From positions 289,298 to 353,297 of the forward strand of contig JAOACR010000009.1 of NCBI GenBank assembly GCA_026417735.1: 64,000 nt of DNA, written 5' to 3'. Under the pieces are notes generated by a model that saw only the letters and a program-made list of their open reading frames with translations, did no database searches and was not told the DNA's origin. This document shows positions 45,859 to 54,319 of this stretch, one piece after another. Both the position numbers and the translations under genes were made by a program. Position 1 is the stretch's first letter. The number at the start of each line of letters is the position of its first letter. The DNA comes from Kiritimatiellia bacterium (GTDB lineage: Bacteria; Verrucomicrobiota; Kiritimatiellia; PWTM01).

Positions 45859-46509
45859 CTAGAGTTTCACCTCGAACGACGCCGCCGGCAATGCGGACGG
45901 CGGCGGCCGGTCGCCCTCGGCCTCGAGCCAGACCATGGCGGCGCCGCCGCGCAGCGCTTGGGCGATCGCCTCGCCGAACTCGCCGGCCGCCGCGACCGCG
46001 GCGCGCAGCGGCCGCTCCAGCACCAGCAGCCGGGGTCGCTGCAGCAGCGCGCGGACCCACTGCGCCCGCTGGAGCTCATCGGCGCCGACCACGGCTGGCC
46101 GGCCCGCCGGCAGCCCGGCCAAGCCGAACCGACGAGCGAGCGCGGCAGCCTCACCGCGCCATTCGGAGGCCGGCCGACGGCCGTGGTAGAGCGCCGCCAG
46201 TAGCACGTTCTCGTCCACGTCCAGATTCGCCACCCAGGCGGTGCCCGCAAACACTCGGCCGACCTCCGCCCTCATCGCGGCCTGCTCCTCCGGGCCGATC
46301 TCCCCCCACGCACGACCGCGGAACTCCACACGGCCGGTCGCCGGCTCGACGAGCCCAAGCATCACATCCCCCCAGGTCGGAACGTCGTCGGGATTTGGGA
46401 AGATCAACCGCGCCCACTCTCCGGGCAGCAGCTGCAACGAGACCGCGCGCGCCGCCGCGCCGGGCACCGCCACCTGATCGAGCGTGAGGATTGCCGCATC
46501 ACCGTTCAC
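45859..46509 (-). CDS. ABC ATPase homologue lacking all ATP-binding motifs (MlaF position)
   Basis: 216 residues from a GTG at 46509 that overlaps the permease stop (GTGA). The fold is still readable as an ABC ATPase: ILTLDQVAVPGAAARAVSLQ, PATGRVEFRGRAWGEIGPEE, AALARRFGLAGLPAGRPAVV and QWVRALLQRPRLLVLERPLR. But Walker A (GxxGxGKS) reads IFPNPDDVPTWGD, the Q-loop Gln is gone, LSGG reads VGAD, Walker B DE reads ER, and the H-loop His is Glu (VWLEAE). The frame is intact and the gene keeps its operon position, so it is a pseudoenzyme rather than a pseudogene. A real ATPase must come from elsewhere if this complex uses ATP. Confidence 0.75.
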   Translation of the reverse strand: MNGDAAILTLDQVAVPGAAARAVSLQLLPGEWARLIFPNPDDVPTWGDVMLGLVEPATGRVEFRGRAWGEIGPEEQAAMRAEVGRVFAGTAWVANLDVDENVLLAALYHGRRPASEWRGEAAALARRFGLAGLPAGRPAVVGADELQRAQWVRALLQRPRLLVLERPLRAAVAAAGEFGEAIAQALRGGAAMVWLEAEGDRPPPSALPAASFEVKL

Positions 46510-47297
46510 AAGTACGTCACCAGCGAAACGATCACCACCACCAGAAACAGCGCGGCGACCGACCGCACCACCCCGCGCGTCGCCGCCTGCGGAATCTCTG
46601 TCCATGCGGTCTGCACGTCGAGCCCTTCGAGCGTACAGATCACGCCGGTCAACAGGCCGGGAATCCACGTCTTCGCGAGCACGTTCGCCACATCCGAGGG
46701 CAGCACGGCCGCGGCGATGCCGTCCACGAACCGGTCCCAGGGTTCCATCGGCGCGCCGATCAGCAGGCCGACGAGGTAACCGCTGGCCAGCGAGATACCG
46801 ACGAACACGATCGCCAGCGCGCTGACCGCGGTCGCGACACCGATCGCCCGCGGCACGGCGAGGTAGGGAAACGGGTCCACCCCCTGCGAGTCGAGCACGC
46901 GCAGCTGGCCGGTGAGCTTCATGGTGGACAGCTCGGATGCGATCGCGGTACCGCTGCGCATGATCACGACGAAATTGACCAGCAGCGGCCCCGCCTCGCG
47001 GACCACGACCGCGGCGAGGATCGGCCCGATCAGTGCGGTCTGCCCGAATCGGGAGAGCTGCACCTGGGTTTGCAGCACCACGGCCAGCCCGATCACCACC
47101 GCCACCATCGCTGCGAACGGCAGCGCTTCCACGCCGGTGAACAGAACCTGCCGGGCGAGCACCGCGCGCACCGGCCGCCGCCACGTGCTCGGGCGCAGCG
47201 CGTGCACGACCACCGCCGCCACGGTGGCGGCAACGCGCACGTGGCGCCGCAGCCGTCGCAGCACCCCCTCGCCGAGCCTGGCCAGCCACGCGCTCAT
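46506..47297 (-). CDS. mlaE: MlaE family ABC transporter permease
   Basis: 263 residues from the ATG at 47297; a longer open stretch upstream is non-coding. Typical MlaE features: QVLFTGVEALPFAAMVAVVI, VREAGPLLVNFVVIMRSGTA, IASELSTMKLTGQLRVLDSQ (the coupling segment), GVDPFPYLAVPRAIGVATAV and a C-terminal GVVRSVAALFLVVVIVSLVT. It normally binds two MlaF ATPases; here the following gene in the MlaF place is a pseudo-ATPase. First gene of the operon. Confidence 0.94.
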   Translation of the reverse strand: MSAWLARLGEGVLRRLRRHVRVAATVAAVVVHALRPSTWRRPVRAVLARQVLFTGVEALPFAAMVAVVIGLAVVLQTQVQLSRFGQTALIGPILAAVVVREAGPLLVNFVVIMRSGTAIASELSTMKLTGQLRVLDSQGVDPFPYLAVPRAIGVATAVSALAIVFVGISLASGYLVGLLIGAPMEPWDRFVDGIAAAVLPSDVANVLAKTWIPGLLTGVICTLEGLDVQTAWTEIPQAATRGVVRSVAALFLVVVIVSLVTYL

Positions 47298-47412
47298 CGG
47301 ATCGGCCGCAAGGTGTACCCCCCGCCTCTCCTCAGAGCAAGGCTGACGCGGCCATGCCGATCGCCGCGGGTTCTTGTCGCTGCTCTCCCACCGTGACAGA
47401 CTCAGCCTGCCG

Positions 47413-48648
47413 ATGAACACCGCAACGGATGGCCGCCCCTCGGGCGACTCCGCCCGCGCAGGTCTCGCCGGGCTACTGGCGATGGTGGTGCTGGTCGGCA
47501 CGGGCGAGCACATGGGCGAGCGCTTCCTGCCGCTTTACCTGCACGAGCTGGTACCGGCGGCGAGTGCGGCGATGGCGATCGGCGCGCTCGCCGCGATGGA
47601 TGACCTGCTCTCGGCTCTGTACTCCTTCCCCGGTGGCTATCTGACCGACCGGTTGGGCGCGCGCCGCGCACTGCTGCTGTTCAATGCGCTGTCGGTGGCC
47701 GGCTACGCGATGGTCATCGGCATCCGCCGGTGGTGGGCGGTGCTGGCCGGCGCGGCGCTGTTCATCTCCTGGTCCGCCATTTCGCTGCCCGCAACGATGG
47801 AACTCCTCGGCCGGTTGATGCCGGTAAACCGGCGCACCCTCGGCGCCTCGCTGCTGGCGCTCACCCGCCGGGTACCCAAAATGCTCGGGCCGGTCGCCGG
47901 GGGCGCATGCATCGCGGCCTGGGGCGTCGAGCGCGGCGTGCGCATCGCCTTCGGGGCGGCGATGGTGCTGGCGTGCCTCGCCGCGATCGCGCAGCAGCGC
48001 TGGCTTCCCGCTCGCGAGCTTCGAGACCGCCGCGCGGAGCCGAACCCACTGCGCCTGTGGCGCGAGATGCCGCGGCCGCTGCGGCACCTGTTGGCCGCCG
48101 ACGTGCTGATCCGGTTCTGCGAACGCATCCCAGACGCCTTCGTGGTGGTCTGGGCGACAAGGACCGTGGCCCAACCGGTCTCCGAACTCGGGTTCGGCAC
48201 CCTTTCGGCGCTGGAACATCTCACGGCGCTGGTGGTGTACCTGCCAGTCGCGCTGCTGGCCGATCGCTTCGGTAAATGGCCGTTCGTCGTGGTCACCTTC
48301 GGGTTTTTCACTTTGTTCCCGCTCGCGCTGCTGCATGCGCAGTCGCCCGCCGCGCTCGCGGCGGCGTTCGTGCTGCGCGGATTGAAGGAGTTCGGAGAAC
48401 CTTCCCGCAAGGCGCTCATTCTGGACCTCGCTCCGCGCGAGCGGGCGGCAGCGATGTTCGGGCTGTACTACTTGGTGCGCGACGTGGTGGTCTCGGCCGC
48501 CGCGTTCGGCGGCGCGCTGCTCTGGCGCTCGTCGCCCCGACTCAACCTGCGGGTCGCCTTTGCGTTCGGCGTCGCCGGCACGCTCTGGTTCCTCGGGTGC
48601 CAGCTCACCCGACGGGAGGTCTCGACACGCCCGCTGGCTTCCCTCTGA
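47413..48648 (+). CDS. MFS transporter
   Basis: 411 residues from the ATG at 47413. Twelve or so hydrophobic segments; the loop motif GGYLTDRLGARRALLLFNAL between helices 2 and 3 is the MFS signature, with VYLPVALLADRFGKWPFVVV at the matching place in the second half. The first half contains GEHMGERFLPLYLHELV. Substrate unknown. It converges with ffh; a 14-base palindrome (GCGGCGGCCGCCGC, 48667-48680) lies in the 33-base gap. Confidence 0.9.
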   Translation: MNTATDGRPSGDSARAGLAGLLAMVVLVGTGEHMGERFLPLYLHELVPAASAAMAIGALAAMDDLLSALYSFPGGYLTDRLGARRALLLFNALSVAGYAMVIGIRRWWAVLAGAALFISWSAISLPATMELLGRLMPVNRRTLGASLLALTRRVPKMLGPVAGGACIAAWGVERGVRIAFGAAMVLACLAAIAQQRWLPARELRDRRAEPNPLRLWREMPRPLRHLLAADVLIRFCERIPDAFVVVWATRTVAQPVSELGFGTLSALEHLTALVVYLPVALLADRFGKWPFVVVTFGFFTLFPLALLHAQSPAALAAAFVLRGLKEFGEPSRKALILDLAPRERAAAMFGLYYLVRDVVVSAAAFGGALLWRSSPRLNLRVAFAFGVAGTLWFLGCQLTRREVSTRPLASL

Positions 48649-48681
48649 CCTCCTACTGCGAGCGGTGCGGCGGCCGCCGCG

Positions 48682-50007
48682 CTAGCGGGGCGGAAACGGC
48701 AGGCGGCCACCCCGGACGCGCTTCATCATCTCCCGCATCATTTTGAAGCGCTGCAGCAGATCGTTCACCTCGGTGACGCTCGTTCCGCTGCCCGCTGCGA
48801 TGCGACGGCGCCGACGGCCGTCAATGATCTCGGGATTCCGGCGCTCGCGCGGCGTCATGCTCAGGATGATTGCCTCAGTCCGCTTCAGCTGCTGCGGCGA
48901 CTGCTGCAACGCCTGCTCCCGCAGATGTGGCGGCAGCTGCGCGGCACCCGGCATCAAATCGAGCAGCTGGTGCAACGGGCCGAGCCGCTTCATCTGCCGC
49001 AACTGTTCGAGCAGGTCCTCGAGGTTCAGCCGACCGTCCCCGCGCAGCTTTTCCTCCAGCTTCTTCACCGCCTCCTCGTCCACCGCCTGGCGCGCCTTCT
49101 CCACCAGCGTGACCACATCGCCCATGCCGAGGATGCGCGACGCCATGCGGTCGGGATGAAACGGCTCCAGATCGTCCAGTTTTTCGCCGGTCCCGATCAT
49201 CAGAATCGGACAGCCGGTCACCGCGTGCACCGATAGCGCCGCGCCCCCGCGAGCGTCGCCGTCAAGTTTCGTCAGAATGAACCCGGTCAGGCCCACCGTC
49301 TCATGAAACCGCTGCGCCACCCGCACCGCCGACTGGCCCACCGCCGCGTCCAGCACGAGGATGACGTTGTGGGGGCGGATCAGCCCGCGGAGCTCGCGCA
49401 GCTCCGCCAGCAGCTCGTCGTCCACGTCGAGCCGGCCGGCGGTGTCGTAGATCGCCACATCGTACAGTTCGCGCTGGGCTTTCCGGGCCGCCCGTTGTGC
49501 GAGCGTCGACGGCGTGTCACCCGGCTCCGGGCCGGCCACGTCCACGCCGACCCGACTGCCGAGAATGCGCAGCTGCTCCACCGCCGCCGGCCGTTTCAGA
49601 TCGCAGGCGACCAGCAGCACTTTTCGCCGCTCCGCGCTCCAGCGCTTCGCCAGCTTCGCAGCGGTCGTCGTCTTTCCCGAGCCGTTCAAACCGACGAGCA
49701 TCACGTTCATCGGCCGACCGCCCCAGCGCACGTCCCGGCGGGCGCGACCGAGCAACTCGACCAGCTGCTCGTGAATCCGGCGGATCACCTGTTGTCCCGG
49801 CGTGATTCCGCGTAGCACCTCCTCGCCGACGCATCGCTTCCGCACCCCGTCGATGAACTGCTGCGCGACCTGGTAGTTCACGTCCGCCTCAAGCAGCGCG
49901 GTGCGGACCTCGCGCAACGCCTCCTCGATGTTCGCCTCGGTCAGCGTACCCTGGCCGCGCAATCGCCGAAACACGGTCTGTAGCGAACTGGTCAGCGCCT
50001 CGAACAT
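48682..50007 (-). CDS. ffh: Signal recognition particle protein Ffh
   Basis: 441 residues from the ATG at 50007 (MFEALTSSLQTVFRRLRGQG). N domain, then GTPase G domain: NVMLVGLNGSGKTTTAAKLA, DTAGRLDVDDELLAELRELR, ILTKLDGDARGGAALSVHAV; the M domain has GPLHQLLDLMPGAAQLPPHL, TEAIILSMTPRERRNPEIID and RRRRIAAGSGTSVTEVNDLL. It targets membrane proteins together with 4.5S RNA; I did not find the 4.5S RNA in the flanks. Confidence 0.98.
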   Translation of the reverse strand: MFEALTSSLQTVFRRLRGQGTLTEANIEEALREVRTALLEADVNYQVAQQFIDGVRKRCVGEEVLRGITPGQQVIRRIHEQLVELLGRARRDVRWGGRPMNVMLVGLNGSGKTTTAAKLAKRWSAERRKVLLVACDLKRPAAVEQLRILGSRVGVDVAGPEPGDTPSTLAQRAARKAQRELYDVAIYDTAGRLDVDDELLAELRELRGLIRPHNVILVLDAAVGQSAVRVAQRFHETVGLTGFILTKLDGDARGGAALSVHAVTGCPILMIGTGEKLDDLEPFHPDRMASRILGMGDVVTLVEKARQAVDEEAVKKLEEKLRGDGRLNLEDLLEQLRQMKRLGPLHQLLDLMPGAAQLPPHLREQALQQSPQQLKRTEAIILSMTPRERRNPEIIDGRRRRRIAAGSGTSVTEVNDLLQRFKMMREMMKRVRGGRLPFPPR

Positions 50008-50093
50008 TGGCGCCCGAGTATCCACGCGCCGCGTCCGCCCCGCAACCACACCTCGCGGCTTGAGTTGCGCGGCGGCCGGCGCATGATGGGGGC

Positions 50094-50675
50094 ATGAACA
50101 CGTGCGCGAACGGGTTGGATCCGGTTCGGATGAACCGGCCCGTGCACATCGGCCGGCGCGATGCGCTGGTCGAGCGCGCGGTCGCGCTGCTGTCGGCGCC
50201 GACCGATTCGCTCGATCTCGGCGCGCGCATTGTGCATGTGGAGCGAATCATCGCGCTGCTCGAACGCGCACTGCGCGAGAGCGCGCTCGCGAACCGAGCC
50301 GGCGACGCGCCCGCAATGGAACGGGACTTCGTGCACTTTCTGCAGTTGATTCTCGAGAATGTCCGGTCCGCCGCCGCGTTTCTGAAAAGCACCGCGCAGT
50401 TCGAGTCTCGCGAGCAGACCTTTCTGCGCGAATACCTGAAGGTCGCACGCGAGGAGGTCGAGCTGGCCGCGGTGAACTACCGCCGGCTCTCCGCGGACGT
50501 GCTGGCCGGTCTCTGGCAGATGCTGCGGCTGCTGCACATTCCCTACCGGGCGCTGCAACAGAGCGCCCGCGAGACGTTCGATGACGCCGCGATCGAGCGA
50601 CACCGCCTCGCCTACGAGAGCCTGCGGGCGGAACTGGCCGGACCGGCGGACGTGGATCCGGCGGCCGCCATCTGA
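50094..50675 (+). CDS. Helical protein of unknown function
   Basis: 193 residues, divergent from ffh (87 bases apart). Almost all predicted alpha-helix, with Arg, Glu, Ala and Leu; recognisable pieces are ERDFVHFLQLILENVRSAAA, EQTFLREYLKVAREEVELAA and LWQMLRLLHIPYRALQQSAR. No signal peptide, membrane segment or known motif. An alternative start is the ATG at 50130 (MNRPVHIGRRDALVERA). Codon use matches its neighbours. Confidence 0.6.
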   Translation: MNTCANGLDPVRMNRPVHIGRRDALVERAVALLSAPTDSLDLGARIVHVERIIALLERALRESALANRAGDAPAMERDFVHFLQLILENVRSAAAFLKSTAQFESREQTFLREYLKVAREEVELAAVNYRRLSADVLAGLWQMLRLLHIPYRALQQSARETFDDAAIERHRLAYESLRAELAGPADVDPAAAI

Positions 50676-50720
50676 GCGGATAGCCCCCCGCCCCGCGGAG
50701 GCGGGTGGACGCGCGTTGAG

Positions 50721-50783
50721 GCGCAGCACCCTTCGATGGTGCGCACCGTCGCCGACGCTCGCCGGGTCTGCGCTGCTTTTTTT
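50721..50783 (+). terminator. Structured 3' region with T tract after the unknown helical gene
   Basis: GCGCAG-C-ACCC (50721-50731) pairs with GGGT-CTGCGC (50764-50773) around a loop that itself holds the palindrome GGTGCGCACC (50738-50747). Three bases later comes a run of seven T (50777-50783). Just upstream another hairpin, CCCGCC..GGCGGG, is present. It fits an intrinsic terminator or the 3' end of a small RNA. The rest of the 272-base gap shows nothing else apart from the -10 box of the next gene. Confidence 0.4.
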
Positions 50784-50935
50784 CGAAGTGCCGCAGCCGC
50801 CCGCCCGGTACCGCTCACCCGCGCCGCAGCCCCCGGGTGCGCGTCCGCCGGGCGCGCTTGCCCGGCTAGAACAATGACCCTGCGGTCCGGACGGGTGGTC
50901 GAAAACAAGTCATGGCGGCATCGCTGGCGGCGAAG

Positions 50936-50941
50936 TATACT
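50936..50941 (+). promoter_or_regulatory. -10 box of the MBL hydrolase gene, leaderless layout
   Basis: TATACT followed by GGGGCG and the ATG at 50948. Transcription would begin at the start codon. The -35 region is weak (TGGCGG at the 17-base distance). Confidence 0.4.
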
Positions 50942-50947
50942 GGGGCG

Positions 50948-51733
50948 ATGGCGTTGCGATTTTGTGTTCTGGGGAGCAGCAGCGCGGGAAACGCCACATG
51001 GGTGGCGTCGGAGACGACCGCGATTCTGGTGGACGCGGGCTTCAGCCTCCGCACGATCGAGGAACGACTCGCCGCGATCGGCCAGAGCGCCGCATCGTTG
51101 CGAGCGGTGGTGGTCAGCCACGAGCATAGCGACCACATCGCGGGGATACCGCGGCTGCAGCGCCGCCACGGTGTGGAGGTGTTCGCAAACGAAGGCACGC
51201 GCGAGGGGGCACTTCAGGCCCCTGAGTTCGCCGAGGTGCGATGGACGCTGTTTCAGACCGGCCACGCCTTTCAGGTGGGGGACCTGACGATCACGCCATT
51301 TGCGGTGCCGCACGACGCGTATGACCCGGTGGGTTTCTTGATTTCCCATGACGGCACCACCATCGGCATCGCGACCGATCTGGGTACCGGCACCACCCTG
51401 GTCAGTACGCGGCTGCAGGCCTGTCGGGCGCTGGTGCTGGAAGCGAACCACGACGAGCGGATGTTGCGCGACTCGCGCCGCCCCTGGCCGCTCAAGCAGC
51501 GGATCCTGAGCCGGCAAGGGCACCTCTCCAACCGAGCGGCGGCGGCGCTGCTGCTGGAGGCCGCAGGCCCAACGCTGACCGACGTGTTTCTCGCCCACCT
51601 CTCCCAGGAGTGCAACCAGCCGGACTTCGCTCTTCAGACCATCGAGGAAGAACTGCGGCGAGCCGGCTATCATCACATCCGGCTGCGACCCACCTACCCC
51701 GATCGACCCGCCGAGCTCTGGCCGGGCGTATGA
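50948..51733 (+). CDS. MBL-fold metallo-hydrolase (YycJ/WalJ-like)
   Basis: 261 residues from the ATG at 50948, where the family begins (MALRFCVLGSSSAGNATWVA). Metal site HEHSDHIAG (HxHxDH), further ligands in VPHDAYDPVGFLI, IATDLGTGTTLV, LVLEANHDERML and QGHLSNRAAA with FLAHLSQECNQPD. The pattern matches the YycJ/WalJ and related single-domain hydrolases, proposed exonucleases or cell-wall-related enzymes. The stop overlaps the SUMF1-domain gene (ATGA). Confidence 0.88.
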   Translation: MALRFCVLGSSSAGNATWVASETTAILVDAGFSLRTIEERLAAIGQSAASLRAVVVSHEHSDHIAGIPRLQRRHGVEVFANEGTREGALQAPEFAEVRWTLFQTGHAFQVGDLTITPFAVPHDAYDPVGFLISHDGTTIGIATDLGTGTTLVSTRLQACRALVLEANHDERMLRDSRRPWPLKQRILSRQGHLSNRAAAALLLEAAGPTLTDVFLAHLSQECNQPDFALQTIEEELRRAGYHHIRLRPTYPDRPAELWPGV

Positions 51734-52509
51734 CGAAGTGGTGCTCCGCCGCGCTGAAGATTGTGGCGGCCGCCGTGGCGGGGTGCGGACCGGCGAAGCC
51801 GCCGGTGCTGGTGAAAATCCCGGCCGGAGAGTATCGCCTCGGAAGCCGGGAAGCCGGGCCGGAAAATCCGCCGCACATCGTCGTGCTGTCCGAGTTTCAT
51901 CTTGGCGCGTTCGAGGTGACGGTGGAAGAATTTGCGAGGTTTCTCAACGCCACCGGCACGCGCCCCCAACAGATGCCGCATCCAGATCTGTTGTGCGAAC
52001 GCGGTCGATGGCGTCCGGCCGCAGGTCGTGCACGCCACCCGATTGCGTCCGTCACAGCGGCCGAAGCGGAAGCATATTGCCGCTGGCTCTCGCGTGAGAT
52101 CGGGCGGCTCTGCCGCCTGCCAACCGCCGACGAGTGGGAGGCGGCTGCCCGCGGCGGTATTCACGGAGCGGCATGGCCATGGGGCTGGGGGCCCCCCAGA
52201 GGGCGCATGGCGTGGAATCTGGCCGGCACCCGGCCGGTCGGCCGCTATCCCCCAAACCCCTTCGGCCTCTACGACATGGCGGGCAACGTCTTCGAGTGGT
52301 GTGCGGACCGCCTCCCCGCTGGCCGGCTCGCGCTGGGCGGCGCCTGGTCCGAACGGTCCCCCCGAGCTTGTGCGGTGTTCCGACGGCCGGTCTTCCGATC
52401 AGACTATTCCGGCCCGGATGTTGGGTTCCGGGTCGCGGTGGAGCTGGGCGCGGGCAGCACCAGCGCGCGATGCAGCTCTGGGATCAGTGCCGCGAGCTGC
52501 CGCCGATAA
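51730..52509 (+). CDS. SUMF1/formylglycine-generating-like domain lipoprotein
   Basis: 259 residues in ATGA overlap with the previous gene. Lipoprotein signal (IVAAAVAGC) followed by a SUMF1 domain: VKIPAGEYRLGSREAGPENP, FHLGAFEVTVEEFARFLNAT, RLPTADEWEAAARGGIHGAA, NPFGLYDMAGNVFEWCADRL and SGPDVGFRVAVEL. The catalytic Cys pair of true formylglycine-generating enzymes is absent (GGAWSERSPRACAVF has one Cys only). It is probably a binding or scaffolding protein, not the maturase for the local sulfatases. The last 25 residues run antisense into the EpsI gene. Confidence 0.85.
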   Translation: MTKWCSAALKIVAAAVAGCGPAKPPVLVKIPAGEYRLGSREAGPENPPHIVVLSEFHLGAFEVTVEEFARFLNATGTRPQQMPHPDLLCERGRWRPAAGRARHPIASVTAAEAEAYCRWLSREIGRLCRLPTADEWEAAARGGIHGAAWPWGWGPPRGRMAWNLAGTRPVGRYPPNPFGLYDMAGNVFEWCADRLPAGRLALGGAWSERSPRACAVFRRPVFRSDYSGPDVGFRVAVELGAGSTSARCSSGISAASCRR

Positions 52510-53192
52510 TCCTCCCGTTCCGGGTTCCGCCAACCGGCCACCGAGATGTATGCCCAACGGTGGGCGACGCCGTGCACGACCCTGTCCCACGCCAGCCAGA
52601 ACATCCGCAGCAGGTGCCACGGCGTCTCGCGCCCCTGGCCGACGAACCAGTAGGCGTAGTAGCCGGTCTGCTCTCCCGCACCGCCGACCGCCTCGCGGCG
52701 AGTGAGAAAGACCATCACGTCGAGCGGGCGGCCGTCGGCGAGCTGAAAGCGCTCCGCGCCGCCCCCCATAATGTGAAACCCTTGCCCCACGAGGCAGCGT
52801 TCGGGTCGGTGAATGCTCTCGCGCTCGCGCCCGGTCAGCACGATCGAGACCTGCACCGCCTCGCCCGCGCTGTTTTGATAAATCGCCTTGCGGAACTCCG
52901 TGTCTTTCGGAAGCTGCTCGTACTCTTCCAGCGTCATCGTGTGCAGCCGCGAACCACAGACCGGGCACGGCGCGTCACGCCCGCCGAGCTCATCCAGCCG
53001 GAACTCGCGTTTGCACTCGGGGTTGTGGCAGAACCGAAGCTCGTGCGCGGTCCAGCCCGCCAGCTCCGCGGGCAGCTCCATTCGCACGCCCGGCTGATCC
53101 ACCAGCGAGACGTCCACAAATGCGGACAGCGCCCATGCCGCCGCTGCCATCAGCGCCAGCACCGGCATCACCGTGAGCAGCTGCCGTTTCAC
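52404..53192 (-). CDS. Exosortase-associated EpsI-type protein with zinc-ribbon insert
   Basis: 262 residues from a GTG at 53192 in GTGA overlap with the exosortase stop; a longer start at 53249 would lie inside the exosortase gene. One N-terminal membrane helix (VMPVLALMAAAAWALSAFVD), then WTAHELRFCHNPECKREFRL and DAPCPVCGSRL, a CxxxxC..CxxC zinc-ribbon-like insert, and the EpsI signature HRPERCLVGQGFHIMGGGAE. EpsI-type proteins go with exosortases in export of extracellular polysaccharide or PEP-CTERM proteins. The 3' end overlaps the convergent SUMF1 gene by 106 bases. Confidence 0.85.
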   Translation of the reverse strand: MKRQLLTVMPVLALMAAAAWALSAFVDVSLVDQPGVRMELPAELAGWTAHELRFCHNPECKREFRLDELGGRDAPCPVCGSRLHTMTLEEYEQLPKDTEFRKAIYQNSAGEAVQVSIVLTGRERESIHRPERCLVGQGFHIMGGGAERFQLADGRPLDVMVFLTRREAVGGAGEQTGYYAYWFVGQGRETPWHLLRMFWLAWDRVVHGVAHRWAYISVAGWRNPEREDYRRQLAALIPELHRALVLPAPSSTATRNPTSGPE

Positions 53193-54208
53193 GAAGCCGT
53201 GGGCGCCGTCGCGGTGCCGAACCAGCGCTCTCGAAGCCCCCTCCACCACGCCGCCGGATCAGAGTTCAACGCCGAACCGAAGGTCACCATCAACGCGATC
53301 GCCACGATGAACACGACGTAGCCCGAATACTCGTGGATCAGGCCGACCGCGACCTTTTCCCCGAACGATTCCGCGATCAGTCCGATCACCACGATCCGCA
53401 CGATGTTGCCCGCGATCGCCAGCGGAATGCTCGCGGAGAACAGCACCAGCTTTTTCCACAGCGTTCGCTGCGTCGCGAATGCATACGCCGCGGTCAATGC
53501 GGTCATCGCCAGCAGCGACCGCAACCCGCTGCAGGGGTTCGCAATGTCGACCCCCCACCGCTCCGTCCCCAGCGGCGTCAGCGCGCGGATCGCCGAACCC
53601 GTCTGCGTCACGTCCACGCCCAGCCCCCGCAGAATCGCCACCGAGGCGGTCGTCGCAAACATCCGCAGCGGGAACGCAATCACGTCGAGGAAGTTCATCG
53701 GAATACAAAAGATCAGGTAACCTACGGGAAAGAGCAGGTGCCGCGCAAAGTCCCATCCGTAGAAGTAGTACGGCAACGCCCACAGCAGCAGGATCAGCGC
53801 CATCAGCGACACTCGGGTCTGCTGCATCTTGGCGCCAACCCAGTGCATCGCCAGCCCCAACGCAATCAGGGCCAGCCCGCCCCGGGCCACCGCACGCCGC
53901 GCCGCCATCAAGTCGTGACGCTTGTACCAGAGCGCCCACAGACTAACGAACGGAATCACGTAGCCATGGCTATAATCGGCACCGCCAAACGAGATCTTGT
54001 CCTGCCAGCGAGCAAACATCCACAAAAATGCGGACCGTCCGCCCGCATCGGCGACCGTGTTGCCCAGGAAGTGGAACAGCGCGAAGAGCCCTGCCGCGAT
54101 CGCCGCGGCGACTGCAATCTGCATCCACTCGGCCGGTTCCAGCGCCGCCAGAGGCCACCGCTCGCTGATCAGCCGCACCTTTGGCCGCGATGGAGGATGT
54201 GCGCTCAT
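53189..54208 (-). CDS. Exosortase/archaeosortase family transpeptidase
   Basis: 339 residues from the ATG at 54208. Eight or so membrane helices with the three catalytic positions: Cys in ANPCSGLRSLLAMTALTA, Arg in LAIAGNIVRIVVIGLIAE and His in GLIHEYSGYVVFIVAIALM. Exosortases process and anchor proteins with a C-terminal PEP-CTERM-like signal. I see no such C-terminal signal in the proteins of this window. Operon partner: EpsI-type gene just downstream. Confidence 0.95.
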   Translation of the reverse strand: MSAHPPSRPKVRLISERWPLAALEPAEWMQIAVAAAIAAGLFALFHFLGNTVADAGGRSAFLWMFARWQDKISFGGADYSHGYVIPFVSLWALWYKRHDLMAARRAVARGGLALIALGLAMHWVGAKMQQTRVSLMALILLLWALPYYFYGWDFARHLLFPVGYLIFCIPMNFLDVIAFPLRMFATTASVAILRGLGVDVTQTGSAIRALTPLGTERWGVDIANPCSGLRSLLAMTALTAAYAFATQRTLWKKLVLFSASIPLAIAGNIVRIVVIGLIAESFGEKVAVGLIHEYSGYVVFIVAIALMVTFGSALNSDPAAWWRGLRERWFGTATAPTAS

Positions 54209-54289
54209 AGGCCGCTTCAGTTTACCCGCCCCGGCCCGCTCGTCAACCGGTGGCGGCGGACACCGCTGGCATCTGCGGCCAGCGGCCGG

Positions 54290-54295
54290 TATAGT
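54290..54295 (+). promoter_or_regulatory. Possible -10 box for rdgC
   Basis: TATAGT 24 bases before the ATG at 54320. The -35 region is weak, and no ribosome site is visible in the short leader. Confidence 0.3.
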
Positions 54296-54319
54296 GCGCG
54301 CCCTGACGCAAAGCCAATC

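Noticed and set aside
48667..48680. 14-base palindrome between the MFS and ffh genes as a bidirectional terminator
   Set aside because: No loop and no T tract on either side; GC-only palindromes are common here.
50676..50947. 4.5S (SRP) RNA next to ffh
   Set aside because: The conserved GGAAG and AGCAG internal-loop sequence is absent.
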